Shown: positions 1 through 8,019 of the stretch, piece by piece
How the letters are laid out: each line of letters begins with the position of its first letter
How positions within the stretch are numbered: the first letter of the stretch is position 1
IMG/VR virus record: IMGVR_UViG_3300025108_000376
Span: 1 to 24,399 of that record
Direction: 5' to 3' (one strand)
Source: a virus
Length of the DNA stretch: 24,399 bases
Program-made: the position numbers and the translations under genes
Notes under the pieces: generated by a model
Databases searched by the model: none
Told to the model about the DNA's origin: nothing
What the model saw: only the letters and a program-made list of their open reading frames with translations

Positions 1-163
1 CAAAAGGTATTGAGCCAGCCAAGCGCATGTCAGACTTCTTATTGTGACCGTCAATGTTGCGCTCTTTGTTAAAGTCCAAAATGCTTTGAATATCTTGGCT
101 ACGCTTTACAACAACCTTGTCGTCTTCTGTGTGCCACTCAGTGTTTAGAATAGTGTCAGACAT
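1..163 (-). CDS. Hypothetical phage protein, N-terminal part, runs off the window
   Basis: An ATG at 163 opens a frame with no stop through base 1, giving about 54 residues that begin MSDTILNTEW and contain a charged stretch DDKVVVKRSQD followed by ILDFNKERN. The start overlaps the stop of the preceding AT-hook gene by 8 bases, as at several other junctions here, which supports it as real. I see no catalytic motif, signal peptide or membrane segment in the visible part. Position just after the capsid gene suggests a head-completion or minor virion role, but this is inference from place only. Short proteins of this general look occur downstream of capsid genes in marine phages. Function is unknown. 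Confidence 0.72.
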   Translation of the reverse strand, partial: MSDTILNTEWHTEDDKVVVKRSQDIQSILDFNKERNIDGHNKKSDMRLAGSIPF

Positions 164-422
164 TCTTCTTTGGCCTTCCTCGTTTCTTAGGTGCTTTCCC
201 GCCTTCCCACGCCTCATTTACATCTGGCGTAGAAGGGTCATCAGCTTTTAGCTTTCCCTTGGCATCACGCGCTCGTTTTGGCGCTGCCTTTTTAATTTCT
301 TCACCGAACCCGTTAGCAACAAGGATATTAGCTTCCTCTGCCGTGACCTCGTAAGTCTGGCCCTTTTCAGCTCTCTTACCGCCTACCCAAGTTCTGTCTG
401 TTGTAATCTTAATTTTTTTCAT
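156..422 (-). CDS. Small basic protein with C-terminal AT-hook-like motif
   Basis: An 88-residue protein follows the capsid gene. The first 45 residues (KKIKITTDRTWVGGKRAEKG, then a V-T-A-E-E-A stretch and NGFGEE) look like a small beta fold in which a value is set for a 'required' residue and ends in an acidic turn. I associate this arrangement with small DUF7210-like phage proteins, without certainty. Residues about 46-88 are Lys/Pro-rich and probably disordered, ending in KKRGRPKK, a match to the Arg-Gly-Arg-Pro core of AT-hook minor-groove binders. The start at 422 has an AGAGGTGG ribosome site just upstream. Role unknown; head-associated DNA contact is possible but unproven. Confidence 0.7.
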   Translation of the reverse strand: MKKIKITTDRTWVGGKRAEKGQTYEVTAEEANILVANGFGEEIKKAAPKRARDAKGKLKADDPSTPDVNEAWEGGKAPKKRGRPKKNV

Positions 423-442
423 ACTGCCACCTCTGGGAGAAA

Positions 443-458
443 GGGGGCCGTAGCCCCC
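443..458 (-). terminator. GC hairpin with UNCG tetraloop after the capsid gene
   Basis: On the minus strand GGGGGC-TACG-GCCCCC forms a perfect 6-bp G/C stem closed by C-G around a UACG loop, a member of the very stable cUNCGg tetraloop class. It begins 7 bases after the capsid stop and is followed by TTTCTCCC, so the T-tract is short and interrupted. It may be a weak intrinsic terminator, a partial attenuator, or a 3'-end stabiliser that keeps capsid mRNA abundant relative to the genes after it. It also lies just upstream of the next gene's ribosome site. Confidence 0.6.
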
Positions 459-464
459 AATCTA

Positions 465-1430
465 TTATGATGTTGTACAGTCTGCTACGAAACCGTGTGC
501 CTTCTGTGAAGTGACCTGTAGGCCATATTCAGCAGAGATCAGACGGCGTTCTGACAAACCAGTTTTTGCAAGAGGTTCTTGCTTTGCTGTCTGCAAGTAA
601 GCAACCGATGCATAGTTTGGATCAAGAACGAACACATCACGCGCACGAATGTGACGCGCCGGAACGATCTGAAGCTCACCGAAATCAGAGATATATACGT
701 CAATCGCTGCGTTCAGTTTACTGTCTTCTGCTTCTTTGTAACGTGTCGCGTTACCTGTGAAGCCAGAGATAGTTTGCTTGTTGAACGATCCACATAGAAC
801 AACTGAAGGTTCTGCACCTTCATCCCAGCATGCCGCGATAACGTCTTTTAGGATGTCTTCTGTGATTGCACGTTGTGTACCATCTGTTGCTGCTGCGTCA
901 GGATAACCTGCTTCACCAGAACCAGATGTTGTACCCGCAGAACCGCCTGTGCCGAATGAAGTGTTTGTTGTCAAAAATGCACCTAGACCCGCAGTTTGAC
1001 GCGCTGTGCCTGATGCACCCGCTGACGCTGCTACGTTGTCCAACAACATTTTTTCCATGTCGCGTTTCATTTCAGACAGTTTGTAAGCAACTTGCTTTGC
1101 AACTGTTTGAGCATCTGCAACACCGTTTACCGCTTGGTTTGTTGATGATACTTCAACAACTTTTGCAGAAATCTGTGTGTAGTTACCCTTGCGAACCGCG
1201 TTTGTTGGTGCAGTGTTAGCAATGCCAACATCACCCTCAATCTGACGGTTTGCGCCAGCCGCTGCAAGATCAACTTCACTCCACTCAAAGTAAGTGTTGT
1301 CTACGTTGCGTGTGCCGATTGTTGACATGAAAATAGTTTCAGTCGGGCTAATTGAAGCCAGCGCTGGGGCTAGGTCTTCCCGAATTGTAGAGACATCATA
1401 TGTCTCATTGGTGTTTGCTGTTACAGCCAT
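465..1430 (-). CDS. Major capsid protein, SU10/DUF5309 type
   Basis: A 321-residue protein that fits the SU10 major capsid family (DUF5309, HK97 fold), which builds the icosahedral shell. The N-terminus carries the family-like arm (DVSTIREDLAPALASISPTE, then IFMSTIG). A central helix (about residues 109-130, KLSEMKRDMEKMLLDN) fits the HK97 spine helix. A Gly/Ser/Thr-rich loop at about 138-180 is likely a surface-exposed or flexible segment. The C-terminal half has AEPSVVLCGS, FGELQIVPARHI and a closing LISAEYGLQV strand, all typical of the family. It directly follows the scaffold gene, with an AAGGAAT ribosome site before the ATG at 1430. No prohead protease is visible, so a separate N-terminal cleavage step is not indicated. 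Confidence 0.93.
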   Translation of the reverse strand: MAVTANTNETYDVSTIREDLAPALASISPTETIFMSTIGTRNVDNTYFEWSEVDLAAAGANRQIEGDVGIANTAPTNAVRKGNYTQISAKVVEVSSTNQAVNGVADAQTVAKQVAYKLSEMKRDMEKMLLDNVAASAGASGTARQTAGLGAFLTTNTSFGTGGSAGTTSGSGEAGYPDAAATDGTQRAITEDILKDVIAACWDEGAEPSVVLCGSFNKQTISGFTGNATRYKEAEDSKLNAAIDVYISDFGELQIVPARHIRARDVFVLDPNYASVAYLQTAKQEPLAKTGLSERRLISAEYGLQVTSQKAHGFVADCTTS

Positions 1431-1453
1431 TGTCTTATTCCTTTAGACAAAAG

Positions 1454-2437
1454 TTAAGAGGTGAGCCAGTTGGCAACGTCATCAATGCCGCCTGACCGCT
1501 TCATAGCCTGTGATGCTTTCTTAGCCTTTGACGCCTTACCAGCCGTTGCCGCTCTCTTAGCTGCTGGCTTAACTACTGGACGCGCACCCTCTGCCTTTTT
1601 CTGGGCATTGGACTTGGTAGTCTGTAGCTCTCGCCATTTCAGCGCATCATTCAGGATCATAACTTCTTCTGCTGTACGCACTGTGCTGATTTGCTCATCT
1701 GTCAAATCATAGTGCTTTTTAGCTTTAGAAGACATCTCCTGCACGAACACTGTGCGCTTCTCAGGGTCAGCAAATTCAGGCATCCATTCAGACAAGCGTT
1801 GAGCCTGCTGTTCTAAATACTGATTATGCTGCTGTTCCTCATAAGCGCGTTGCTGCTGCGTAACGTAGGAAACTTGCTGTTCCCACTGTTGACGCTGCTC
1901 TACGGCGCGGCGATATTCTTCTGCTTGTAGCTGAAATCCAAGAGGGTCACTGTCTTTCAGTTCCTCAGAAGGGTATTCAGGCACAACAGGAATAGCGCCC
2001 TGCTGGGCTTGGTTAATCAAATGCTGTAGCATCTGGCGTTCTTGGGCGACTTGCTGAGTAAACTGATCTAAATTCTTCTTAGTTTCAGCGTTCTCTGCCA
2101 TGCCCTTTTGGATGTACTTTTGCCCTGAGTAACCACGAGTAAGCTCATTTAGGTCTACCTGACGCTCCTCACCATCAATCTTAACAGTGAAATATGTCGG
2201 CTCCTCTTGAACTGCGGGTTCATCAACCTCAACATCCTCATCATATGTCTCTGTGTCGTCATATGATACGTCATCATCCCGATCTTGTGCTTCAATCTCT
2301 ACCATTTCAGGCTGGGTGTCCCCAGTTACCTCAACAGCTTCATCTGATGCATCATCAGAATTATTAGGCGTTTCTAAAATCAAGTTTTCGGTAACCGCCT
2401 CTAAATCGTTACCGTTGATTGGGTTAGTCGTTTCCAC
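1454..2437 (-). CDS. Capsid assembly scaffolding protein
   Basis: A 327-residue protein between portal and capsid genes. Residues about 25-80 are strongly acidic (clusters of Asp and Glu). Next comes a short conserved-looking segment, YFTVKIDGEERQVDLNEL and RGYSGQKYIQKG (about 82-112), which is a common feature of scaffolds in marine podoviruses. A long Gln/Glu-rich predicted coiled coil spans about 115-225. The end (about 285-327) is Lys/Ala-rich and finishes in a short helix, fitting the basic C-terminal capsid-binding hook of P22-type scaffolds. Scaffold would direct procapsid assembly and then leave. The start is GTG at 2437 behind GGAAGGGAAA; the next in-frame ATG is 44 codons later and would remove the acidic part. 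It overlaps the upstream gene by 14 bases. Confidence 0.87.
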   Translation of the reverse strand: METTNPINGNDLEAVTENLILETPNNSDDASDEAVEVTGDTQPEMVEIEAQDRDDDVSYDDTETYDEDVEVDEPAVQEEPTYFTVKIDGEERQVDLNELTRGYSGQKYIQKGMAENAETKKNLDQFTQQVAQERQMLQHLINQAQQGAIPVVPEYPSEELKDSDPLGFQLQAEEYRRAVEQRQQWEQQVSYVTQQQRAYEEQQHNQYLEQQAQRLSEWMPEFADPEKRTVFVQEMSSKAKKHYDLTDEQISTVRTAEEVMILNDALKWRELQTTKSNAQKKAEGARPVVKPAAKRAATAGKASKAKKASQAMKRSGGIDDVANWLTS

Positions 2438-2672
2438 GGTGCTTTCCCTTCCGTTGTACTAGCGCCAAGGCATCTACATCTGCCTGTAATTGACGCTCTA
2501 TTGCTGTTAATGCCCTCAAAATGGCGTGAGCATCCTCACGTTTCTCCACCTCTGGGGCGCTGCTATCTGCGAAAGTCCTCATTTGGGTGTCCCGCAAATC
2601 CTTTATGGTTTCCATGAACCATTCATTCTCTAACAGTGATTTTGAGCGTTTAGCTCTTTGCTCAATATCCAC
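2424..2672 (-). CDS. Small charged helical protein between portal and scaffold
   Basis: An 82-residue protein, almost entirely charged and helical by appearance (MDIEQRAKRSKSLLENEWFM, later HAILRALTAIERQLQADVDA). It has no recognisable catalytic motif. It starts with GTG at 2672, overlapping the portal stop by 11 bases, and overlaps the scaffold start by 14 bases, so it is tightly coupled into the head-assembly cluster. Short helical proteins in this slot are common in podoviruses and may assist the portal or the scaffold. The start is not certain: the next in-frame ATG is at residue 20. Function unknown. Confidence 0.75.
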   Translation of the reverse strand: MDIEQRAKRSKSLLENEWFMETIKDLRDTQMRTFADSSAPEVEKREDAHAILRALTAIERQLQADVDALALVQRKGKHRGND

Positions 2673-4773
2673 CTTGCATTCCCATCATCTGCGCGTTGTG
2701 TTCGCGTACCGCGTCTTGCTCTGCTTTCACACTGGCAACATCAACCGCTGTTCCGTACTTGCCAAGTATCTCAGCAACCTTGACCGCCAAGTCTTGAACC
2801 ATGTCATCACGCGCCAAGTCATCATCCATGCCCAGCTTGTGCATCTTGTACTGATAATCCATCTGCGCCTTGGTCATGTCTACCTGCGCCCGTGTCTGCG
2901 CTTTCATTTGTTCAGCTTGCATAAACGCTGCGTTTGGATCAGGCTGTTGAGCGGCCATAGCCTGCTGCTCTTGCGCTTGCTGTTGTTGCTGCATCATCAT
3001 CTGCTGTTCAATCTCTGGGGTCATTGGCATGAAGTAACGATCCGCGTTCCGCAGGCCACCAATCGCCAACAAGTCTGCCAAAGTGTTCCGCATCTGCGTT
3101 AGAGTAACCACGCCATTCATTGGGCCATACTGCGCATATATCTGCTGCTGTATCTGTAAGGCTTGCTGTAGGGCCGCTGCACGTTCATTTTCACGTCCAG
3201 TGCCAATACCCACGTTGACAATCAAATCCATGTCTGTGTCCCACGCTCTGGGGTCTACAGGCACAAATGAACCGTTGAGGCGCATGATTTCTTCATTGTC
3301 GGTGTTCTTAACCATCAAATCCAACATTAAGCGGAACAACTGGCGCATACCACCTTCTGCAAAGTTACGCGCAATCACCTCTGCTTGGCCCGTCTGACCT
3401 TCCATAGAGGCTGCAACCGCTGTTGCTGTAGAAGACTTTAGAACATCTGGATCAAGACCTTGCGCCATCTTAGAAACGCCTGTCTTGTTATCTACCAACT
3501 GGTCAAAGTATTGCAGTGCTGGAAGTGTCTGACCCGCTGTGAAAGGTACTGCCATCTCCATGACGCTGTTGGGTGCTTTCACCCGCACAATGCGTCCAAT
3601 CTCGTTGTTCAGCAAATCGTCAATCGCAACCTGACCATCAACAATCTGCAATGCTGGGTTATTGGTCAATGCCACGTTGTCCAGAACACCGCGCAGCATC
3701 GCTGTAGCTGCATCCTGATCGTCCATCACCAAATCAACCAATGATGAGCCAAAGAAAGCATGTGGCTCTGGATCACACTCAAAAATTGCGTATGGCGCAC
3801 AATCTGCTTCGTAGAAGTTTAACAGCTTGAACGTAGAACCAGCACACAAGAACTGGTACAGACGCGGTACACCTGTACCCTCTATGTCCAATTCCATGTA
3901 GGCATTTGTGACTGTGATTTTCTTAGAAGCGGCAGTGATGTTTTCATCCTCACCCTCATCTACTGCATAACCACGGCGCTCAAATTCAGCTTCATCATCT
4001 ACAACGCTATATTCTGTGCTATCTAAGCCCACAAGATCGTCTGGGCTAAATCCCATCGCAATCAAGTCAGACACGCGCATTTCTGTGCTGTGACCACAGA
4101 TGTAGTAATTATCTATGCTACGCGCATTGCGATCTACAAAGAAATCCTCTGGGGGAACGCTCTCAATGCAGATGTCACCGTGAGGAATAGACCGCGCAAT
4201 CTTTACGTCATGCTCTGGTACTTCAATCTCCATACCCATCTGATCCATTGAAATGCTCATGCGCATCTCATGTTCAAGAACTTCTACATCATCATCTTCA
4301 ATGATAACCGCAAATTCTTCATCGGATAGCTGGGTAAAGGTATGGATTTCTGTTTCCATTTCCTCATTGAAATAAACGTATGCAATGCCAGCTTTCTTCA
4401 CCATCGCATCTTGGAATACATCGTTTAGTACGCGGTATCCGTCATGCTGCTGGAATTTATATGAAACGTAGCTAGTAGCTTGCTCTGCAATCGCAACATC
4501 CTCTGGGCCACGCGGCACAAACTCTACAGGCTTTTCGCTAGTGAGGAATATACGCTGAATGCTTGGCTTTAGACCGCGAACAACCTCACGGCATTTTGTT
4601 GCCACAACTCTGCTGCGACCTTCCTCATAGCCAATGTCTACCTCACCATCAAAGTAGCGCTGGGCCTTGATCCGCTGTGGTGCAATCTCGCTGTCTACAA
4701 AGTCCACCGCGTCTTGGATTGCTTTGGAAACAATGCTTTCAATCTGTGTCTGATCTAGTGGTTCAAGTCTCAT
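2662..4773 (-). CDS. Portal protein, P22 type
   Basis: A 703-residue protein, the length expected for P22-type portals, which form the dodecameric vertex ring through which DNA is packaged and ejected. The N-terminal part has the usual opening helix and acidic patch (AQRYFDGEVDIGYEEGRSRV, about 38-57), then SIQRIFLTSEKPVEF. The middle includes a long beta-rich clip/wing (residues about 130-330) and the stem helices around PALQYFDQLVDNKTG and a GLDPD turn. From about residue 584 it is Met/Gln-rich (a run of M and Q) and then an extended helix, which fits the C-terminal barrel/crown. Its start overlaps the stop of the preceding ejection gene by ATGA. The terminase lies about 19 kb away rather than next to it. 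Confidence 0.93.
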   Translation of the reverse strand: MRLEPLDQTQIESIVSKAIQDAVDFVDSEIAPQRIKAQRYFDGEVDIGYEEGRSRVVATKCREVVRGLKPSIQRIFLTSEKPVEFVPRGPEDVAIAEQATSYVSYKFQQHDGYRVLNDVFQDAMVKKAGIAYVYFNEEMETEIHTFTQLSDEEFAVIIEDDDVEVLEHEMRMSISMDQMGMEIEVPEHDVKIARSIPHGDICIESVPPEDFFVDRNARSIDNYYICGHSTEMRVSDLIAMGFSPDDLVGLDSTEYSVVDDEAEFERRGYAVDEGEDENITAASKKITVTNAYMELDIEGTGVPRLYQFLCAGSTFKLLNFYEADCAPYAIFECDPEPHAFFGSSLVDLVMDDQDAATAMLRGVLDNVALTNNPALQIVDGQVAIDDLLNNEIGRIVRVKAPNSVMEMAVPFTAGQTLPALQYFDQLVDNKTGVSKMAQGLDPDVLKSSTATAVAASMEGQTGQAEVIARNFAEGGMRQLFRLMLDLMVKNTDNEEIMRLNGSFVPVDPRAWDTDMDLIVNVGIGTGRENERAAALQQALQIQQQIYAQYGPMNGVVTLTQMRNTLADLLAIGGLRNADRYFMPMTPEIEQQMMMQQQQQAQEQQAMAAQQPDPNAAFMQAEQMKAQTRAQVDMTKAQMDYQYKMHKLGMDDDLARDDMVQDLAVKVAEILGKYGTAVDVASVKAEQDAVREHNAQMMGMQGGY

Positions 4774-6689
4774 TGATTGATTGCTCCTATAGCGTCTTGT
4801 AAGAACGGTGCTGCCATTGGCCCTAATAAATCTGCTGATGGCCCAGCCGCTTCCCTAGTGCCAAATGTTGCGCCTGATCTTGCCACAAACGGCGCGATAG
4901 TGGCTATGAATTGCTGTGCTTGCGCAATGGCGCGTTCATCAGTAATGGCCCTGCGAACAAGGTCTGGATTTTCCGAAACCAAAATATCAGCAATTTTACT
5001 ACGCTCTGCCGCAGACAAATCACGGCTAAAGCTATCAACAAACTTGCGAGAAATAGACAGCAAGGCGTTTACATCACCCGTGGCTGCTGCAACACCTTCC
5101 GCAGCAGTTACACCTGCGTTTTGCGCTTTCGCCGCCATCATTGTTTCAGCAGTTTGTGTATTGCGTAAAACTGTCTGCGCTACATCTTCTGCCTCTGTTG
5201 CTATATCTAGCTTACGCAACACTGCTGCTTGGTCTTGTGGGTCAGGAATTAAGGCCCGTAACAACATTCCCTCTTTCTGACCTTCTTCAAGCATTCTGCG
5301 CAGAGCTGTACGCTCTTGACCTGTAGCAAATCTACCCTGCAATGCAGCTAAGAAACCTGAACGATAGCTTGCTAGTGTAGCAGGGTCTTTAGCCCACTTG
5401 TCTTCTAGTTCCACCATGACTTCATTTACGTCACCTGCAAGAGCCTTGCGACCAGCTTGAAATGCATCACGATTAGTTCTTACGGCTGCCGCTTGCGCTC
5501 TTGTTGACATCAAATCAGGGACATCAACGTCCAGCACAGACCGTAAAGACTTTTCTATATCTGTAGTTGCAATAGACAAATCAATGTCACCAGCTTTGCT
5601 TTCTTTACGCGCAGTTTGCTGTAGAACTCTGCGGATTTTTTCAGCTTCCTCTACGGTTGGCCTACGCGCAAACCGAACCACCCCATCATCAGCTACGGCA
5701 TACAAATCTGCCATGCCTTGACGTTGTGCGATTTTATTAAGGCTCTCACCAACATCAGGTGCAGTCTCTAATACTCGCGCTAACTCCATGAAGACATCGT
5801 TTGTTACTGGCTCTGTCTTAAATGGTGCATACGCTGCGCGTTCTGCGGCAACTGTTTCAGCTTCACTCGTAGCACGACGACGAACTGCACTCACCGCTGG
5901 ATCAGCGCTTACATCGTCAAGATATTCTGCAATCTGCTGCTGCGCAGCGCTTCGTAATCTACGGGGTCTTTGCTCCAAAGCCGTTTGGATTGTCGCCGCT
6001 GCTGGGCCACCTTGACCACGCAACGCCTTAACAGATGCTGCAATCGTGCGGTTCTCAGCTAATATCTTACCGTCCATAATATCTTGAACGATCTCATCTG
6101 GTGTCTTTCCAGTTTGCTCAACAAGGCGCTGTATTTCGTTTTCTACTACAGATGCACCTCTGCGACCCGTAGTTCGTCTGGCTGCATCCACAAGAGCTTC
6201 CACACTACGAACAGCACCCCTTGCAACCTTTTCGCCAACTACTCCACCAGCAGCGCCACCTAATGCACCAAACGGAACACGCGCTGCTCGTTCTGCTGCG
6301 CCACCTTCACCAGTGCCAAAAGCGTAAACAGCACCTTCTGCTGCACCACGAGCCGCTAAACGCCCCATCGTTGGAACCGCAGCACCACCACCTGTGAATA
6401 TCATAGGAGCAACCGCACCACCTAGCTCATAGGCCATTGCTTCTGTAGGACGCGCTTCTTGGTATGCCTTAATGCCACTACGGATTTTATCCAGCGCTTC
6501 TTCATAAGTCTCGCCTGTCGCAAGCGCCCTTGCTCTTGCCTCTATTTCATCCGCAAAGCCTAACGTCAGACCCTGCATTGCCGTCCGAGTTCTTTGCGTA
6601 GGAACTAAAGATTGCTCCCGTTGGCGTTCTTCCTCTTTCGCTAACGTGCGGTCTAAGATTTTGCGTTGCGCTTCCGTCAAATCAGCCAT
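4770..6689 (-). CDS. Putative ejected internal virion protein with glycine-zipper segment
   Basis: A 639-residue protein just before the portal gene, the place of ejection proteins in P22-like phages. The N-terminal 90 residues hold a motif seen at the start of many phage internal proteins: LTLGFADEIEARARAL at about 41-56, then TYEEALDKIR and a YQEARP turn. Residues about 87-160 are Gly/Ala-rich and hydrophobic (VAPMIFTGGG, GALGGAAGGVVGE), a glycine-zipper pattern that could insert in or cross the host inner membrane. The rest is a long charged helical body. No enzyme motif is seen. It is likely packaged and injected with DNA to help build the channel; this is an inference from position and composition. 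Function is otherwise unknown. Confidence 0.72.
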   Translation of the reverse strand: MADLTEAQRKILDRTLAKEEERQREQSLVPTQRTRTAMQGLTLGFADEIEARARALATGETYEEALDKIRSGIKAYQEARPTEAMAYELGGAVAPMIFTGGGAAVPTMGRLAARGAAEGAVYAFGTGEGGAAERAARVPFGALGGAAGGVVGEKVARGAVRSVEALVDAARRTTGRRGASVVENEIQRLVEQTGKTPDEIVQDIMDGKILAENRTIAASVKALRGQGGPAAATIQTALEQRPRRLRSAAQQQIAEYLDDVSADPAVSAVRRRATSEAETVAAERAAYAPFKTEPVTNDVFMELARVLETAPDVGESLNKIAQRQGMADLYAVADDGVVRFARRPTVEEAEKIRRVLQQTARKESKAGDIDLSIATTDIEKSLRSVLDVDVPDLMSTRAQAAAVRTNRDAFQAGRKALAGDVNEVMVELEDKWAKDPATLASYRSGFLAALQGRFATGQERTALRRMLEEGQKEGMLLRALIPDPQDQAAVLRKLDIATEAEDVAQTVLRNTQTAETMMAAKAQNAGVTAAEGVAAATGDVNALLSISRKFVDSFSRDLSAAERSKIADILVSENPDLVRRAITDERAIAQAQQFIATIAPFVARSGATFGTREAAGPSADLLGPMAAPFLQDAIGAINQ

Positions 6690-6690
6690 C

Positions 6691-8019
6691 TTAGCCTCCT
6701 AGAAATTCTTTACGTTCTTCTTCCGACATCACATTCTGCCAGTGGTTTTTCCAATCCGCATCAGTCAGGAACCGATCTGGCATTGGATTTGGCGGCACTT
6801 GTAAGATAGTGGGCTTTTCAGGAACTGTACCTTTAAAGCTAAAGTCTGGAATAACCAACTGAGGATCAAGACCAGCTTGCCTTGCAAATTCTGTGTATTG
6901 ATTGGCAATGGATTGGTATTGCTCTTGTGCGCCACCATACAGGCGACCCGCGCGATCTACAAAGTCTGCTCTTTGTGTCTCCGTTAGGCGCGTCCCTTCC
7001 CTTACTTGATTGTAAAGACTTCTTACGCGCTCATCTACACCACCAGAATTTTGCGCTGTAGCAAACTCACCTTCACGCACAACAGACCCGGGATCAAGCA
7101 CCTTCATAAAGTTAAAGATCAAAGCCAAATCACCCGCAGGTGATGGGTCATCCGCTGACCGTACCACGCGCGAATAAGCAAAACTAACATCTGAGAAATC
7201 TTTTACGGGAGCTAGTCCTGTAAACTCTTTACGCGCATCAACAACCATCTTGTTCATGTCAGACTTGGAAACGCCGCCCTTCATCATCTCTTGCATATAC
7301 AAAGACATTGCGGTTTTTGCGTCATATGCACCTGTTTGCAACCCTTGCAGCACCATTGCCGCAACACGGTCACCAGCACCTGCGCGCTTTGTCAGTGTAT
7401 CAATTGTTTTATTCTTTGACTGCGTCTGTAAACGTCTAGCACCAGATGCTCTCAACTGCTCACCCATGCGCTGGTTAGGAGCCAACAAAGGATCAAGTGC
7501 AGCGCCGAAACGCTCCATTGCTGTCATCCCTGTTTCTTCGTCTGGTCTGCGCATGATGTCCATGAAACCTAGTAGGCCAGTGCGTTGGGGTGCATTTGGG
7601 TTCATACTCATGTTCATATCCTTTGGCTTTGATTGTGGCCCTTTATAGCCCTGCCATGCGCCAGTGCCTTGTGTCTGGTAAATCCACTGACCAACCTTGT
7701 CTTGTGTCGCCTTATCAAACTTCTGATTTGGGTCTAAATTCAGCGCCTTTACTGCGTCACGCAGCGTTGAACCAACAACCTGATAAGCACCTACTGGTGT
7801 CGCAACGCCCATCTCTGGGTCTGGTCTAGCTGATGCAACATACTGTCCGTATTCACCGCGAGGGTCTGTAAACCCCAATACATCCGCGATGCTCATATCA
7901 GTTACCCGAACATCAGAGAATATACCACTAGGACGGTTTTGATAGTTAAACAGAGCGTTGTAATCACCCCCGCTCTCACCTGCGAAAATACCGCGCTGTA
8001 TGTCAGACCAGCTTGCCAT
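6691..8019 (-). CDS. Internal virion protein with N-terminal lysozyme/transglycosylase-like domain
   Basis: A 442-residue protein. The first 130 residues have a lysozyme-fold signature: IFAGESGGDYNALFNYQN at 11-28 with Glu15 as the likely general acid, a glycine-containing ATPVGAYQVVGSTL at 73-86, FDKATQDKVGQWIY at 101-114, and GAWQGYKG. This pattern is that of muramidase-like domains found on many phage virion proteins. It would locally open peptidoglycan during entry. The remaining 310 residues are helical and charged without a recognised domain, which fits a structural ejection part. It lies between the Ala/Gln-rich repeat protein and the glycine-zipper protein, with stops and starts one or two bases apart. 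It is unlikely to be the lysis endolysin, since no holin is nearby and the domain is embedded in the virion cluster. Confidence 0.82.
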   Translation of the reverse strand: MASWSDIQRGIFAGESGGDYNALFNYQNRPSGIFSDVRVTDMSIADVLGFTDPRGEYGQYVASARPDPEMGVATPVGAYQVVGSTLRDAVKALNLDPNQKFDKATQDKVGQWIYQTQGTGAWQGYKGPQSKPKDMNMSMNPNAPQRTGLLGFMDIMRRPDEETGMTAMERFGAALDPLLAPNQRMGEQLRASGARRLQTQSKNKTIDTLTKRAGAGDRVAAMVLQGLQTGAYDAKTAMSLYMQEMMKGGVSKSDMNKMVVDARKEFTGLAPVKDFSDVSFAYSRVVRSADDPSPAGDLALIFNFMKVLDPGSVVREGEFATAQNSGGVDERVRSLYNQVREGTRLTETQRADFVDRAGRLYGGAQEQYQSIANQYTEFARQAGLDPQLVIPDFSFKGTVPEKPTILQVPPNPMPDRFLTDADWKNHWQNVMSEEERKEFLGG

